Positions 25,101 through 36,649 of a stretch of 64,000 bases of DNA are shown here, in pieces. The position numbers and the translations under genes were made by a program. Where the stretch lies: the NCBI GenBank assembly GCA_008508345.1, contig QNGE01000939.1, positions 143,131 through 207,130 on the forward strand, written 5' to 3'. The first letter of the stretch is position 1; every line of letters starts with the position of its first letter. Below the pieces are notes generated by a model. That model made no database searches and was not told where the DNA came from. It saw only the letters and a program-made list of their open reading frames with translations. The stretch comes from Paragonimus westermani. Lineage: Eukaryota > Platyhelminthes > Trematoda > Plagiorchiida > Troglotrematidae.

Positions 25101-28100
25101 TTAAGTCGACCAGCTTCTGAAAAATAAAAGTCAGGATGTATCTGTCATTAGCTGGAATTCTGTTAGTAGCTTCAATGATGGTAAACAGAGTAATAACTTT
25201 CAGGATGCGTAAAGCAAAGTAACGGGAAGGGGTTAGCGATGTGTTACTTCAGTGATGATTTGTCGCTCTCGGCATCAGTCTATTAATGCATTTAGAGTCA
25301 TGCAGGCAGACTCTTTAGCATGCAAGCTTGCAAACGTACACTGGTCTTTCACACACAACACTGACACCTTTTCATGGGAAAAAATACTGTCACCAAATGA
25401 ACCCATTCCGTGTCAGTCCACTTACGTCGTGAGCATTTTTACGAATCTTTTCTCCGTAAAAGTTAGGTGTGTTACCCCACCCCCACCTCCAGTGTTCGTA
25501 ATGTCCAATGGGTCAGTCATGTGTTTTTGTTGTAAACAGGTTTCCGTATAGTCGTGTGACAGAAAACTAGGACGACAATGACATGCTGTACTCCATAAAT
25601 TAGTGGGAAATCCCTCAGTAGTACTTCCAAAATGAACTGACAGTCAAGACCATAGTTCAATATTTGGTTGTCTATTAGGCTTCCGAAACTTGTTGCACAG
25701 CAGGAGCGCTGGGTTAAGTAGATCACGAGTTGATGGTTTATTCCTACTGAAACACAACCATCGGTTTGACAAACAGCGATTTTTGTGAATTGCTTCTATT
25801 GACAATACGGTTAGAAGGTTTCATTGAAATACGTCCTGGGGCAAGTCGTAGAAACAATAAACTGACTGTGTGAAATCACAAGCAGATACTAAAACCCAGT
25901 TAATTTGTTCTGCCTGGATTACCCTGTCACAGGACCAAGATCAAATGTTTGTTTATGTGTGGTTAAAGCGTCTACAAAAGTTGCAAGCATTGAACAACTT
26001 TCTGACGGAAAATCTTGAGGTTGCATAGTTTGACGTTGGTCGACCTGGTAGCCGCCCAAACGCCCTGGCTTTCTGTCGATTGGCGGAGAAGTTGTAAATG
26101 ACTGTATATTTCCCGATGACATCAACCTGATGATCGGCGAGAGGAGTCACAGTGTTGCTACTAATTGCTGATTGGTAGCCCGTAAGTAAAACTATGCATA
26201 CAGAGGAAAATTTGTGATGTCAAAGGTTTGAATTTGTCTAATCAACTTAGGTGTTTTACTGGTTAATTCCGAGTCATATCTCTTTGCTTTACCTGTGTTG
26301 TTCATCTGGTCAAATCGCAACAAAACTCGCCCCATTCTGATCAACAGTAAGGAGATTGGTGAAGGTTTGCTTATTAGACTTGACAGTCTAGATAGAACTG
26401 CATTCATCTGAGGACTTGAGGCCAGCACTGAAGCAAAGCTCTTGACACCCACAAAGCTCCAACGCGCCACATTGTCAGATTACTTGTTTAAGATTTCCCT
26501 TAAAGTTGAGCCACAAAACAAGTCTGAACAACTATTTTCTGTCGTTTTTGCTTTACAATGTCAGTGTGTCTGATGTTTACAAAATTTTTGGCTGTTATTC
26601 TACTGCAGTTCTTCGCTGTTCTGTCCGCCTAATCCAGCTAATCTTTCTAAACAAATTTATTACGACAATTCAACCAGAATCAGCGTGGCAAAAATCGTTC
26701 TGATCTTTAGTACACTACAGCCATATAAAGTGGCAACAGAATAGTTAATTCCAAACTCGAGAAATGGTTTTGCTATATCACATTTTCACATGTTGCCAAA
26801 AGTCGTTTAGACCCTTCTACTGGTTCAGTCAATATTCGATGAGACATATTCGCTCCGATGTTTGACTGCCAAACGGCTAGTAATGCAAGCTAGGTCCGTC
26901 CGTGAAGTGTCACACACGCCAGACCAAAAATATACATTCGGATTCCTTTGCTATGTACAGAATGTCATTCCCCATCCATAAAATGTGCATTCATCAGATT
27001 TATTGCCGCTATTTACTAGTACACCGTTTTTAAGTGCAATTCATTTTATTTGTCATTAGATCTGTAGGAACAGACTTGAACTCGGAATGAAGGTATTTCT
27101 AATGAAACAGCTCGTCCTGTGTTCGACTTTCGATTTTCGCAATTTTGATAGATAAAAAGCTTCACAGCGGGATTTTCATCAACAGTTTAATTTACCGATA
27201 ACTTCATGGAGATGTCAAACACAGTTTTATGCCATCCACAGCCAGATAGTTATGATCACTAATTGTCATATCAACATTTACACAATATTTTGCTGTAGAA
27301 ATGCAGAGATATGGGCTCACAAACAACGATCTCGCTCGCCTTTGTGACAATATATGATCTGACAAACGCGTTCACTCACACCCACTAACTTAGCTTCTCA
27401 CGAGAGAATCAGGTGAAGAACCAACAGCTTTTCTTGGATACTTATCCACAACGAATAAGTGGTGCCATCATTTAGCATAACATCTACGAAGAGAAAATAC
27501 GACCAGGTAAATATAAAAACTCTGCTTTTTTTGCACTCTTGGAATATTGGAGAAATCTGGTGCTCTGCTCAATTGAAAGCGTACATGGTCGCCTCCGAGC
27601 ACTAATCTGAACACTGAGGTTACATTTTTAAAGACTTTTCTCCGTCAGAACTGTTCCTCTAGGCAGTTCACTGATGGAACCAGTGTCACCAGAACCTGAA
27701 ATGCAACAGGACAAATAAACACTGCAGTCATCTCAGAGTGAATGACAGGTACGACCGCTGCGGAGGGGTTGGACTGTTTCACTCAACTAAACAAGTAGCA
27801 GAACCTATTGCACTGACAAGTTCCGCACTTAATTCATCTAGTTTCCTTGTCCTAAACTAGAGGTAGACTCTACGCTCAGTAGTAATTCGTGCCTGTCCGT
27901 CCTCAAACTTGTCCGTGTGTAGAAATTCAAACAGGTTGCACACCAGGACTGTTTTTGCGGCAAATAAGAGAAGGTCACCTACAAAGAATGAAGCTTATGA
28001 ACTATTGACTATCTGGTCGAAAGTGTACATCGAATGGATAGCGATCAAGCCTTTCCAGTTGTCATCTGGTTGTCATAAAAGTCACCGGAGATCTTCTGAA

Positions 28101-28509
28101 TTAGCCAAAACTACAGCGCCATTAAGCCACTCGACTCATGATCGTGCTTTGTTTATATGTTGAGTCCATCCTTACCCAAGCTTACCGGATAGAAAACTGG
28201 CTTACTCGGTTTGACCAACGGACAAAAGAGACGTACAGAACCAGTCAACTCATCAAGGAGGGACTGGCAGTTAACCATGGTTATATATGTTAGCTCAGAT
28301 TGGCTCTCCGTCTAGTTCTTTCGCTCCTCTACATAATTTCACCTATGGGAAGATAAGATACCACAGCAAGCGTTAGTCTGCGTAAGTCTTAATTTGAACA
28401 CCACGCCCATTGACACAGAATAATTCACTAGTTTTAAGTTTAACGACAAACTTTACTCGAAAAGTAAGTGAATGTTAGAAAAGTGATGTGGAAACAGAGA
28501 GAAAGCAGA
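22196..28509. other. Non-coding stretch, no gene recognised
   Basis: Unlinked short open frames occur on both strands. The reverse frames at 25919-26150 and 26192-26470 overlap or lie close together but show no domain I know. No repeats or RNA genes were seen. Confidence 0.5.
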
Positions 28510-28592
28510 GCTATCTTAGTGGCAAGGCGGTGGCCGCTAGCGAGGATACTCACAACCGAAGTAGGTTTTGGTTCGTATTCATGCCGGCGCCC
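28510..28592 (+). pseudogene. tRNA-Ser-like remnant (possible SINE head)
   Basis: An A-box-like stretch (TAGTGGCAAGGCGG, 28517-28530) is followed at Pol III spacing by a B-box-like GGTTCGTATTC (28570-28580), 9 of 11 to consensus. The text between, with GGTGG..CGCTAGC, resembles serine tRNA with anticodon GCT. No acceptor stem pairs, so it cannot be a working tRNA. An A-rich stretch follows, as in many tRNA-derived SINEs. Confidence 0.35.
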
Positions 28593-29841
28593 TAGCTAAC
28601 ACCTGCAAATTAAAAAATCTTAGAAAATTTGCCATTTTTTAGGCTGGCGACCGATTTATTCATTATTCAGTTTCCAACTATGTTATCTACGAGGGTTCTC
28701 ACATTTATATTTCAACTCGGAAGATAAGTTTATAAGACACTATGATTGATGCCTGCCATGTCTTGAAGGACGTTCCCAGTAGTTGTGCTACTTTTCTCAA
28801 TTCAACTTTGTCTTTTCCAATCCGGTAACATGCGTTAATATAATACTTTCTGTTTTACTGCTTTCTTTGAAGATTTTGACAGATATGTTATCCACTATTT
28901 TTGTGTACTTGCTAGGAACATTTCATTGGCCTACCACTTGGGCTTACTGTTTAACGAAACGTGAAGCTTTACCTGACCAACGGAAACCATGACTCAGTCA
29001 GCTCAAAGCAAGCAACAATGTGAGGGGTCACTTCTGAAGCAAGGGGGCTTGTTCAACATGCTGGCCACATAGTTTGTCAAGACCGATTTACCGCGAGATG
29101 AGATTTTTGGCTTAAGTTATACTGCAACATTTGTACTCCGTATCAACAGGAAATAAATTATTGCGCAACCGCCTTTGAAAACTGAATTAATGTCAATTAA
29201 CGAGTTTGGAGCAGGTGTACTGAAGAGGCACTGCTGAAAGTATAGGTTTGTCATGCCAAACTATGTATCTAGTATCTTTAAAAGAGAATGATAAAAGGGA
29301 TACTCAGAGATCTCCCGCAGATTTGGTCCTTTGTATCATTAGATTTATTCCCATGAGATCTGTTCAACTTTTGCTTCAAAGCGCTCTGAAGCAAGGGGAA
29401 CGAAACTATGGGGAATTCAACTCACCACGAAGGATAATAATCAAAGATCGGGATGTTTTGAAGTTCTAGTAAGATAATGTGCATAAAGGTCCGGGATCGT
29501 TCATTCGCTTCATCTTAGATTGAGTAGGGTTCGTAGTTCTTCATCGACCTCCGGATGCACGATCCCCAGATTACATCAGTTCGGATGAATTGTCAAGAGA
29601 TCGTTTCCCTTGATGCACTATTGCGCAATCGTATGTTAGACGTTTATCTCAGAGTGCTTGGCTTGGTATTTAAAGGGAACGATAAGAATGTATACATCTG
29701 ATTGTAGTGTATTTCAATCAGAGTCGTTGCCCGCAAAGAAAGTAACGGTTGAGAATGGTGCCTCTCGTAAGGCAGTTTCTGGTGCCTTGATATTCCGATT
29801 CGTTTAGTGAAGATCTCAATTGTCCTTTGCAGAATTAAATT
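28593..29841. other. Upstream flank of the Gypsy element, no gene recognised
   Basis: A Gypsy gag and 5' LTR would be expected here if the element were complete. Neither the gag zinc knuckle (Cys/His motif) nor sequence matching the 3' flank could be found by reading, so the 5' part is either lost or too decayed. Short open frames at 28783-28992 and 29248-29469 are not recognised. Confidence 0.45.
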
Positions 29842-32800
29842 GTACGCTTTAGTATTCGAGTGGATGTCACTATTGATACCGGAGCCGAGCTCAGCGTCAA
29901 TCCTCCGCAACCAAGTGATCGACTTCAGTCAGACTAGTACACCTTACAGGCTGCGAAGCAAAGTCGCATCAAAACTTTCGGGGAACGCTCACTCACTGTC
30001 GATCTTGGTCTCCGGCGATGTTTCCGTTGGATATTCCTGCTTGCCGGCGTCCAAACGCCACTTATCGATGCCGACTTCCTGGCACGCTTTAACCTTTCCG
30101 TTGATGTCATGAGGCGTAAGCTAATTGACAACACTACCGCCTGCACAGTAAACGGTGTTCAATTGACGATAGCGTCAATTGGCATCCGACCCGCTCTTCC
30201 ACCAACACCGTCTTTCGCAGCACTGTTGAAGAATTCTCCTTCGTTAACTCGGCCGTGCTCATATACCGAGACGGTTAGGCACAGTGTGGAACATCACATT
30301 ACAACACGCGGTTCTCCGGTTTTCCCGCGTCCACGCCGTTTACATCCAGATAAACTCAAAATAGCCAAAGCTGAATTCGAACATATGCTTCAGTTGGGCA
30401 TAATTCGACCTTCGAACAGCTCTTGGGCAACACTACTACACACGGTACCTAAAAGGTCTCCGGGTGGTTGGCGACCTTGCGGTGGTTACGGTGCTCTCAA
30501 CAATTGTAGAATCCCGGACAGGTACCCTATACCGCATATACACGACTTTTCGTTAGGACTCGCTGGCGCTACTATCTTCTCTAAATTAGACCTTGTACGC
30601 GTCTATTATCACATCCCGGTCGCGGAAGAAGATATTTCAAAGAAAGCCATTACAACACCTCTCGGACTTTTTGAATTCACAAGGATACACTTCGGGCTCC
30701 GTACTGCAGCTTAAACATTTCAACGATTCATGGACGAAGTATTACGCGGACTCCCTTTTGCGTACGTCTACACTGATGATGTTTTGAACGCTATCCGCTT
30801 AAACGAGGAACACCTTTCTCACCTTCGTGCTGTTTTTGAACGTTTTGCGCAATATGATATTAAAATCAACATCGACAAGTGTGCCTCCGGAGTTAACTCA
30901 CTGGATTTCCCGAGACATCGCATAAACCAAACCGGTATCACACCTCTGCCAGATAGAGTTGAGTCTATTTCGACTTTTCCGATACAACTCCGACGATGTC
31001 TCGGCATACTCAACTACTACCGACATTTCATTCCCCATTGCGCGGACATTGTAAAACCTCTAACTGACATAGTTGACTCTAAACGCAAGTCAGCTGAATT
31101 GTCACCTGAAGCCAAAGCAGCTTTCTCAACAGCAAAGGAAGCCTTATGTCATGCCACAAAACTGTGCTTCATCAATTTCGATCCAAATGCTCGTCTCATT
31201 TTCACCACAGATGCATCAAACGCTACTCTCGGTGCGGACCTGGAACAGTCTGTGAATGGTGAACAGCAACCCCTGGCCTTTTTCTCGCAAAAGTTGCAAC
31301 CAGCACAGACTAAATACAGCACATTTGGATGTCAACTGCTAGCCATTTATTTGGCGATCCGTTATTTTCGGCATCTTTTGGAAGGTCGACATTGTGTTGT
31401 GCAAACCGATTACAAGCCTTTAACATTTGCTTTTCATGCTAAACCTGATCGGTACTCTCCGCGCGAAATCAGACATCTGGACTACATCTCCCAATTCACC
31501 ACGGACATCCGACACCTACGTGGTGACGCCAATATCGTAGTTGATACATTATCATAACCTGATGTCAACTCAGTCCAATCACCTCCTTCCTTCGATTTGT
31601 CTCAAATGGCCACAGTCCAGCAATGCAGTGAGGACATGAAGGACGTTTCCATCTGTAAGTCCTTGAAATTGTCTACCATCCCTTTACCGACACAAGTTGG
31701 CAACATTTTGTGTGATACTTCAACGGGTACACCCAGACATTTCGTTCCACTTTCTTACCGACGCACTGGTTTCAATCATTTCCGCCGTTTATCTCATCCC
31801 GGAAAACGCGGCACACTGAAATTGATTACACAACGCTTTGTTTGGCCCTCTACGAACAATGACGTTCGCCTTTGGTCACAACACTGTCTGGAGTGCCAAA
31901 GGAGTAAAGTACACAAGCATACGGTTACCACACCAGGCACATTCTCCGAACCGGACGCCCGTTTTTTCCATGTGCATCTTGACATCGTTGGCCCACTACC
32001 ACCCTCCAACGATTGTACGCATATACTGATTGCAATCGACCGTTTTACCCGTTGGCCTTTAGCTGTGCTCATCAGAGATATTTCGGCAGTGACAGTCGCT
32101 AAAACTTTCTTAAGACATTGGACCGCTAATTTTGGTGTGCCATCTACAATCACTACGGATCGAGGCACCTAGTTCCAGTCTTCTCTTTTTTGCAATTTCA
32201 TGCAGTTACTAGGTTCCTCGCACATCAAAACGACAGCATACCACCCTTGTGCTAACGGTTTAGTTGAACGTTTTCACCGACAACTGAAAGCCTCGATAAC
32301 CGCTCAGTCCGACGCAACGAAATGGAGTGAACATCTATCACTCATTCTCTTCGGAATCCGGTCTACCGTTAAAGAGGACGTTGGCTGTACTACCTCTGAG
32401 TTACTTTACGGTACCAACTTGCATCTTCCAGGAGAACTGATTCATCCCTCGACTCATCCAGACCCAGGCGCGGACTACATTTTACGTTTACGACAACACA
32501 TGCCCAGCCTTCGTTTCACACCAACCCGTAAACATTGGCGCTGAGAACAAAAATCTCCAGATTTGTTCACATGCAAATTTGTGTTTATGCGCCAAGACGC
32601 CACCAAGAAACCGTTACATCCACGATACCTCGGCCCCTTTAAAGTGGTTAAACGGGACGAGAAATTCTTCATTATTGAATAGTCTGGACGAAGTGAATCG
32701 GTATCCATTGATCAGTTGAAACCAGCCTACACAGAACAAGATGTTGACCCACCTGAACCGACGTTGACTGAAAGCAACCCCTCTCCAGCCCCAACAGTAT

Positions 32801-32904
32801 TACACTCCCCTGCAGCTCAGCCCCCTTGTTCCTCTGAACAACGTACCACACGTTGAGGGTGATCTGTACACTGGCCGAAACATCTAACAGATTACTGTAC
32901 ATGA
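29842..32904 (+). mobile_element. Ty3/Gypsy LTR retrotransposon remnant, CsRn1/Boudicca-like
   Basis: About 3.06 kb of pol in the order protease, reverse transcriptase, RNase H, integrase, which is the Ty3/Gypsy order (Copia has integrase before RT). The clade assignment to CsRn1/Boudicca is by familiarity of the integrase and pol C-terminus and needs a search. A 5' LTR, primer-binding site and gag were not seen. A possible polypurine tract and 3' LTR follow. The element is dead: eight in-frame stops and altered catalytic residues. Confidence 0.85.
29842..32904 (+). pseudogene. pol: Gypsy pol polyprotein, one frame with eight internal stops
   Basis: The whole pol stays in one reading frame. 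Protease: D-T-G-A at 29875-29886. RT: the catalytic box reads Y-T-D-D at 30769-30780, where a hydrophobic residue usually precedes the two Asp. RNase H: T-D-A-S with Asp at 31210; the usual catalytic Glu position reads Gln at 31333; T-D-Y-K follows. Integrase: zinc-binding His 31777, His 31795, Cys 31885, Cys 31894; catalytic Asp 31981, Asp 32158 and Glu 32266, the last two 35 residues apart as in D,D(35)E. The C-terminus ends at TGA 32902. Internal stops lie at 29935, 30712, 31555, 32170, 32542, 32680, 32854 and 32860. No frameshift was found over about 1,020 codons, so decay was by substitution. It encoded the enzymes that copy and insert the element; it cannot do so now. Confidence 0.9.
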
Positions 32905-33741
32905 TATGACTATCGAGCGTTTGGTTTGTTTTCTCCTCATTGCCATTCTTTCGTCGTGTTTTCAACCCACAAACGCTCTGGTGGGAGAGTTCTGTATCGT
33001 TTTGTACGCCATTTCCTGTTTCATACTTTTTATTAATATTCATGTCTTTTCATCTTCTTCAACCTCGCATGTACACATGATGTTTGAACGAGATTAATCG
33101 ATCCGCAGAGTAATCAATAATTTAAAATTACACTTCCGAGTTCACGAGTTCTGCTTTCTGTTCGCGTTCAGTGTCGGTGGCGTACAAATCTTTGGAAGAG
33201 TTAGAATTCAGCGGAATCAACCGTTTAGTTCGGCAAATTTATTTATTTGTTTATCTGTCGTTGGAATTATCTCGGTCGTGACATCGAGACTATCTGGGGG
33301 GACACACGACAAGTAGTATCAGTGAGAATCTTAATTTGGTGTAGTGGAACACTAAACCAACGTGCCTCCACGAACTATTGTGAGTTATTTGTTTTCCTTT
33401 TCATCAGATTTCGACTTCCTATTCACACCTGAGTTTCCATATACTGTTTAGATCCACTACACGTTGAGTTATGTTTATTTTCCCGTTACCAATTTCACAA
33501 GGTAATCTCAGTCGCTGGAAAGCATGTACGAAGCATCAGTCTGAACTTCTTTATCTTGTGCACAATGCCCCAGGATAACACGTCACTATTTGAATCAAAT
33601 CGTGTTTGGCTGTACCACACTAGTTTAATTGCTTTCGTTGGTCAATGACTCATTCGGCGGGGTACTGACAAATTCACAGGAAACTCTTCCCTCCCCTTCC
33701 GCAAATATGTATCGGAACTGTGGGATGAACCTCATTTAAAT
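32905..33741 (+). other. 3' flank of Gypsy element with possible polypurine tract and LTR
   Basis: About 75 bases after the pol stop, GGTGGGAGAG (32980-32989) could be a polypurine tract. TGTATCG starts a few bases later at 32993 and could open the 3' LTR. Text near 33137-33175, rich in TTCTG and TTCGCG, resembles the U5 end of CsRn1-type LTRs from memory. Without a 5' copy in the window the LTR cannot be confirmed. An open frame at 32906-33097 lies across this region and is probably spurious. Confidence 0.3.
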
Positions 33742-33801
33742 GCTACGCATTTCTTCTCATGACTAAACCAGGCATATTCACAGTATTGATACAAACCAAA
33801 G
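33742..33801 (+). repeat. 60-base direct repeat, copy 1
   Basis: It runs from GCTACGCATTTCTTCTCATG to ...AAACCAAA and recurs 141 bases downstream with four or five differences. Both copies and the spacer lie in one open frame (33759-33944), giving a repeated peptide T-K-P-G-I-F. No third copy is seen 141 bases upstream. Confidence 0.85.
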
Positions 33802-33882
33802 ACCCCATCGTACTGAAAGATCTTAATAAGTATATTAAGTTCGGCACGCAACTGACGGAAGCGAACGTAGCCACCGGGTTTA

Positions 33883-33942
33883 GCTACGCATTTCTTCTCA
33901 TGACTAAACCGGGCATATTCATAGTATTGAAACGAACCAAAT
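33883..33942 (+). repeat. 60-base direct repeat, copy 2
   Basis: Second copy of the 33742-33801 unit, about 92% identical by eye. Its offset of 141 bases is a multiple of three, so the copies share a frame. The 81-base spacer between them is not itself repeated. Confidence 0.85.
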
Positions 33943-35573
33943 GAAATTTCTCCGACGCCTTTTCACTTACCAGTGAACATGTGTTGCAGATGGAGGCAAG
34001 TGGAATTAGGTTTTCTAAAAAGAACAACATTGAGTAATATCCATTGCTCAGCTGAGGTTTACTTGAGTGTCGTCTACATACTAAGCTTTCACGTGTAAGT
34101 TGTTGTGGTCACTGTCAAAATGTGCTCGACACGTTTAGAAGAGGATAGCAGAGGAGACGTACATGGTTTTGATATTATGAGGATAGAATTGTGTCATATA
34201 ATTGGATATAATATGTATGCTGTTAAATTTAGTCAAATGTAACCTGCACATGAAGGGTGTCTTCGTGCGTCTGGCTTGATTAAGGTTTACTAGGTTCTCC
34301 AACCGACTCACACCAGTCAGTGAGAAACGCAAAATATTATAATCCAATGAAGAATTCCTTGGAGACTCCAAAATTTTGGCGTAGCCCCCTTTTCCTCCAT
34401 GAAACAGATGCAGATTTCAGTCGCATATAGGTGTTTTAGATGGGTCGTGTTTAAACTGGTGGTTTCACAATGAAAACCTGCAGGAGATGATAAGACACGA
34501 CTCCTGAGTTGGTGGTATTGTGCACAGTGGATTGACTTTCAGAAGTTGACTTGATACAACTCGGTTTTGTATGAAAAATTTAAGGCAGATTTCAGTGATT
34601 CTTTGGATTTTGTGCAATACACAACCGGAAGTACTTTCGGTACATTCAAATTCATTCGGTGACAAAAGTGGAAATGGTTTAAAAGTCTTTTAGTTTGAAT
34701 CGGCGGGTTTTCCGAAATAAGTTCACGAATCATCTTTTTGATAGTAAAACCAACACAGTAACACACTTATAAGGAAACAACGATGGGAAATTCGGGACTA
34801 CTAGATGAAGGCGGACTGATCAGTACCATGGAAGAGACCTTCAGAGAAAGTGAAATGCTTTGGATGTGCAACAGAAAAGAGTCCTGTTGGATTAATTGGG
34901 GGACGATGAGGATTTTTCCATGAGCGGCTGTAATCAACAGAATAAAGAGAAGGTTGTGGATCACAGAATATACGAAACGATAACAGTTTCTTGTGAACAA
35001 AACAAAATCTCGTGGATGAAAAATCAATAGTCCTTTGTTTTGGTGTACATAAAACCGAGTTTAGTCTTCGAATAGCAACAGCTTCTGTTGTCCTCAGACA
35101 CTGTTCCGCTCTCGGGTCAGCAACACTAAATAGCGTTTTGAGCCAAACAGATATTAAACGCTGACATCTCCGACAGTCTCACTAATCCAACCAGATTCAA
35201 ACTTGATGGTAGTTATTCGTCTAATACACACACAACAAAGTTCACCTTTCCCCCTCATTTAACTTGTCGGTGTCGTATCCTCCGGAAGCGTCTTTTCCAG
35301 TCGTGCCCAAACTTAGTTCACCTAACAAGCTCGCGTTCCTCTTTATCTTTCATGCTTGCTATCCTTGTATTTACCCTCTTAAGTTTACCGTAGTAGCGGA
35401 TGTGATACCAGCGAGTTGTTTGTGCAAAACACATTATTGATGTGCTCCAAAATATTTAGTTCTAACTGGCAACTTACGGCTTAACTGTTTTGTGGAATTA
35501 TGAACCACTTACAGCTAGTTGGTATCTCACTGAATATTTGAAATCTTGAAAATCCTAATAATGAGCAGTCAAT
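33943..35573. other. Non-coding stretch, no gene recognised
   Basis: Short open frames occur on the minus strand (34135-35027), one rich in hydrophobic residues, with no recognised domain. Part may be decayed LINE sequence upstream of the RT fragment, but no apurinic-type endonuclease motif was seen. Confidence 0.5.
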
Positions 35574-35885
35574 AGGGTACAATTCATTATGATGGAGCGG
35601 CGTCATGTATACCGCCTGCCAACAGTTGCTGTATTTCTCGACTATAAAGGTACGTTCGATTCAGTGGATCGAGCCACACTTTTAGAGTCGCTCAAACGCA
35701 GAGGTGTGCCGACTAAGTACGTGAACATACTGTCGGCACTCTATTTCCATACTTCAGCTCAGGTTAGGGTTTACGGTGAGCTGTCCGACAGTTTCAGCAC
35801 CATGAGCGGCGTACGTCAAGGCTGTCCGCTGTCACCATTTTTGTTTAATTTCGTCATAGACGAAATAATGGAGGATTGTCTCCGG
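35574..35885 (+). pseudogene. Non-LTR (LINE) reverse transcriptase fragment, cut by the N gap
   Basis: About 100 codons read in one clean frame. The motif A-V-F-L-D-Y-K-G-T-F-D-S-V-D-R is RT motif A of LINEs with its catalytic Asp. About 50 codons later, S-G-V-R-Q-G-C-P-L-S-P-F-L-F-N is the strongly conserved motif B of LINE RTs, followed by F-V-I-D-E-I-M-E. The next expected part, the Y-x-D-D box, falls in the assembly gap. The frame is closed by a stop a few codons before 35574, so the fragment is 5'-truncated, as LINE copies usually are. The RT part seen has no stop, making this the least decayed element in the window. CR1-like or a related fluke clade is likely; the clade is not settled. 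Confidence 0.85.
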
Positions 35886-36614
35886 NNNNNNNNNNNNNNN
35901 NNNNNNNNNNNNNNNNNNNNNNNNNNNNNNNNNNNNNNNNNNNNNNNNNNNNNNNNNNNNNNNNNNNNNNNNNNNNNNNNNNNNNNNNNNNNNNNNNNNN
36001 NNNNNNNNNNNNNNNNNNNNNNNNNNNNNNNNNNNNNNNNNNNNNNNNNNNNNNNNNNNNNNNNNNNNNNNNNNNNNNNNNNNNNNNNNNNNNNNNNNNN
36101 NNNNNNNNNNNNNNNNNNNNNNNNNNNNNNNNNNNNNNNNNNNNNNNNNNNNNNNNNNNNNNNNNNNNNNNNNNNNNNNNNNNNNNNNNNNNNNNNNNNN
36201 NNNNNNNNNNNNNNNNNNNNNNNNNNNNNNNNNNNNNNNNNNNNNNNNNNNNNNNNNNNNNNNNNNNNNNNNNNNNNNNNNNNNNNNNNNNNNNNNNNNN
36301 NNNNNNNNNNNNNNNNNNNNNNNNNNNNNNNNNNNNNNNNNNNNNNNNNNNNNNNNNNNNNNNNNNNNNNNNNNNNNNNNNNNNNNNNNNNNNNNNNNNN
36401 NNNNNNNNNNNNNNNNNNNNNNNNNNNNNNNNNNNNNNNNNNNNNNNNNNNNNNNNNNNNNNNNNNNNNNNNNNNNNNNNNNNNNNNNNNNNNNNNNNNN
36501 NNNNNNNNNNNNNNNNNNNNNNNNNNNNNNNNNNNNNNNNNNNNNNNNNNNNNNNNNNNNNNNNNNNNNNNNNNNNNNNNNNNNNNNNNNNNNNNNNNNN
36601 NNNNNNNNNNNNNN
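35886..36614. other. Assembly gap (729 N)
   Basis: Unresolved bases. The gap begins inside a LINE RT and ends directly at a trinucleotide repeat, so it probably hides the rest of the LINE 3' half and the start of the repeat. Any open frame drawn across it is artificial. Confidence 0.99.

Positions 36615-36647
<33 letters not shown>
36615..36647 (+). repeat. (ATG)11 microsatellite at the gap edge
   Basis: Eleven perfect ATG units, followed by GATGCTC. The 5' end is hidden by the gap, so the tract may be longer. Some LINE families end in short tandem repeats, so it may be the 3' tail of the LINE that enters the gap. Confidence 0.95.
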
Positions 36648-36649
<2 letters not shown>

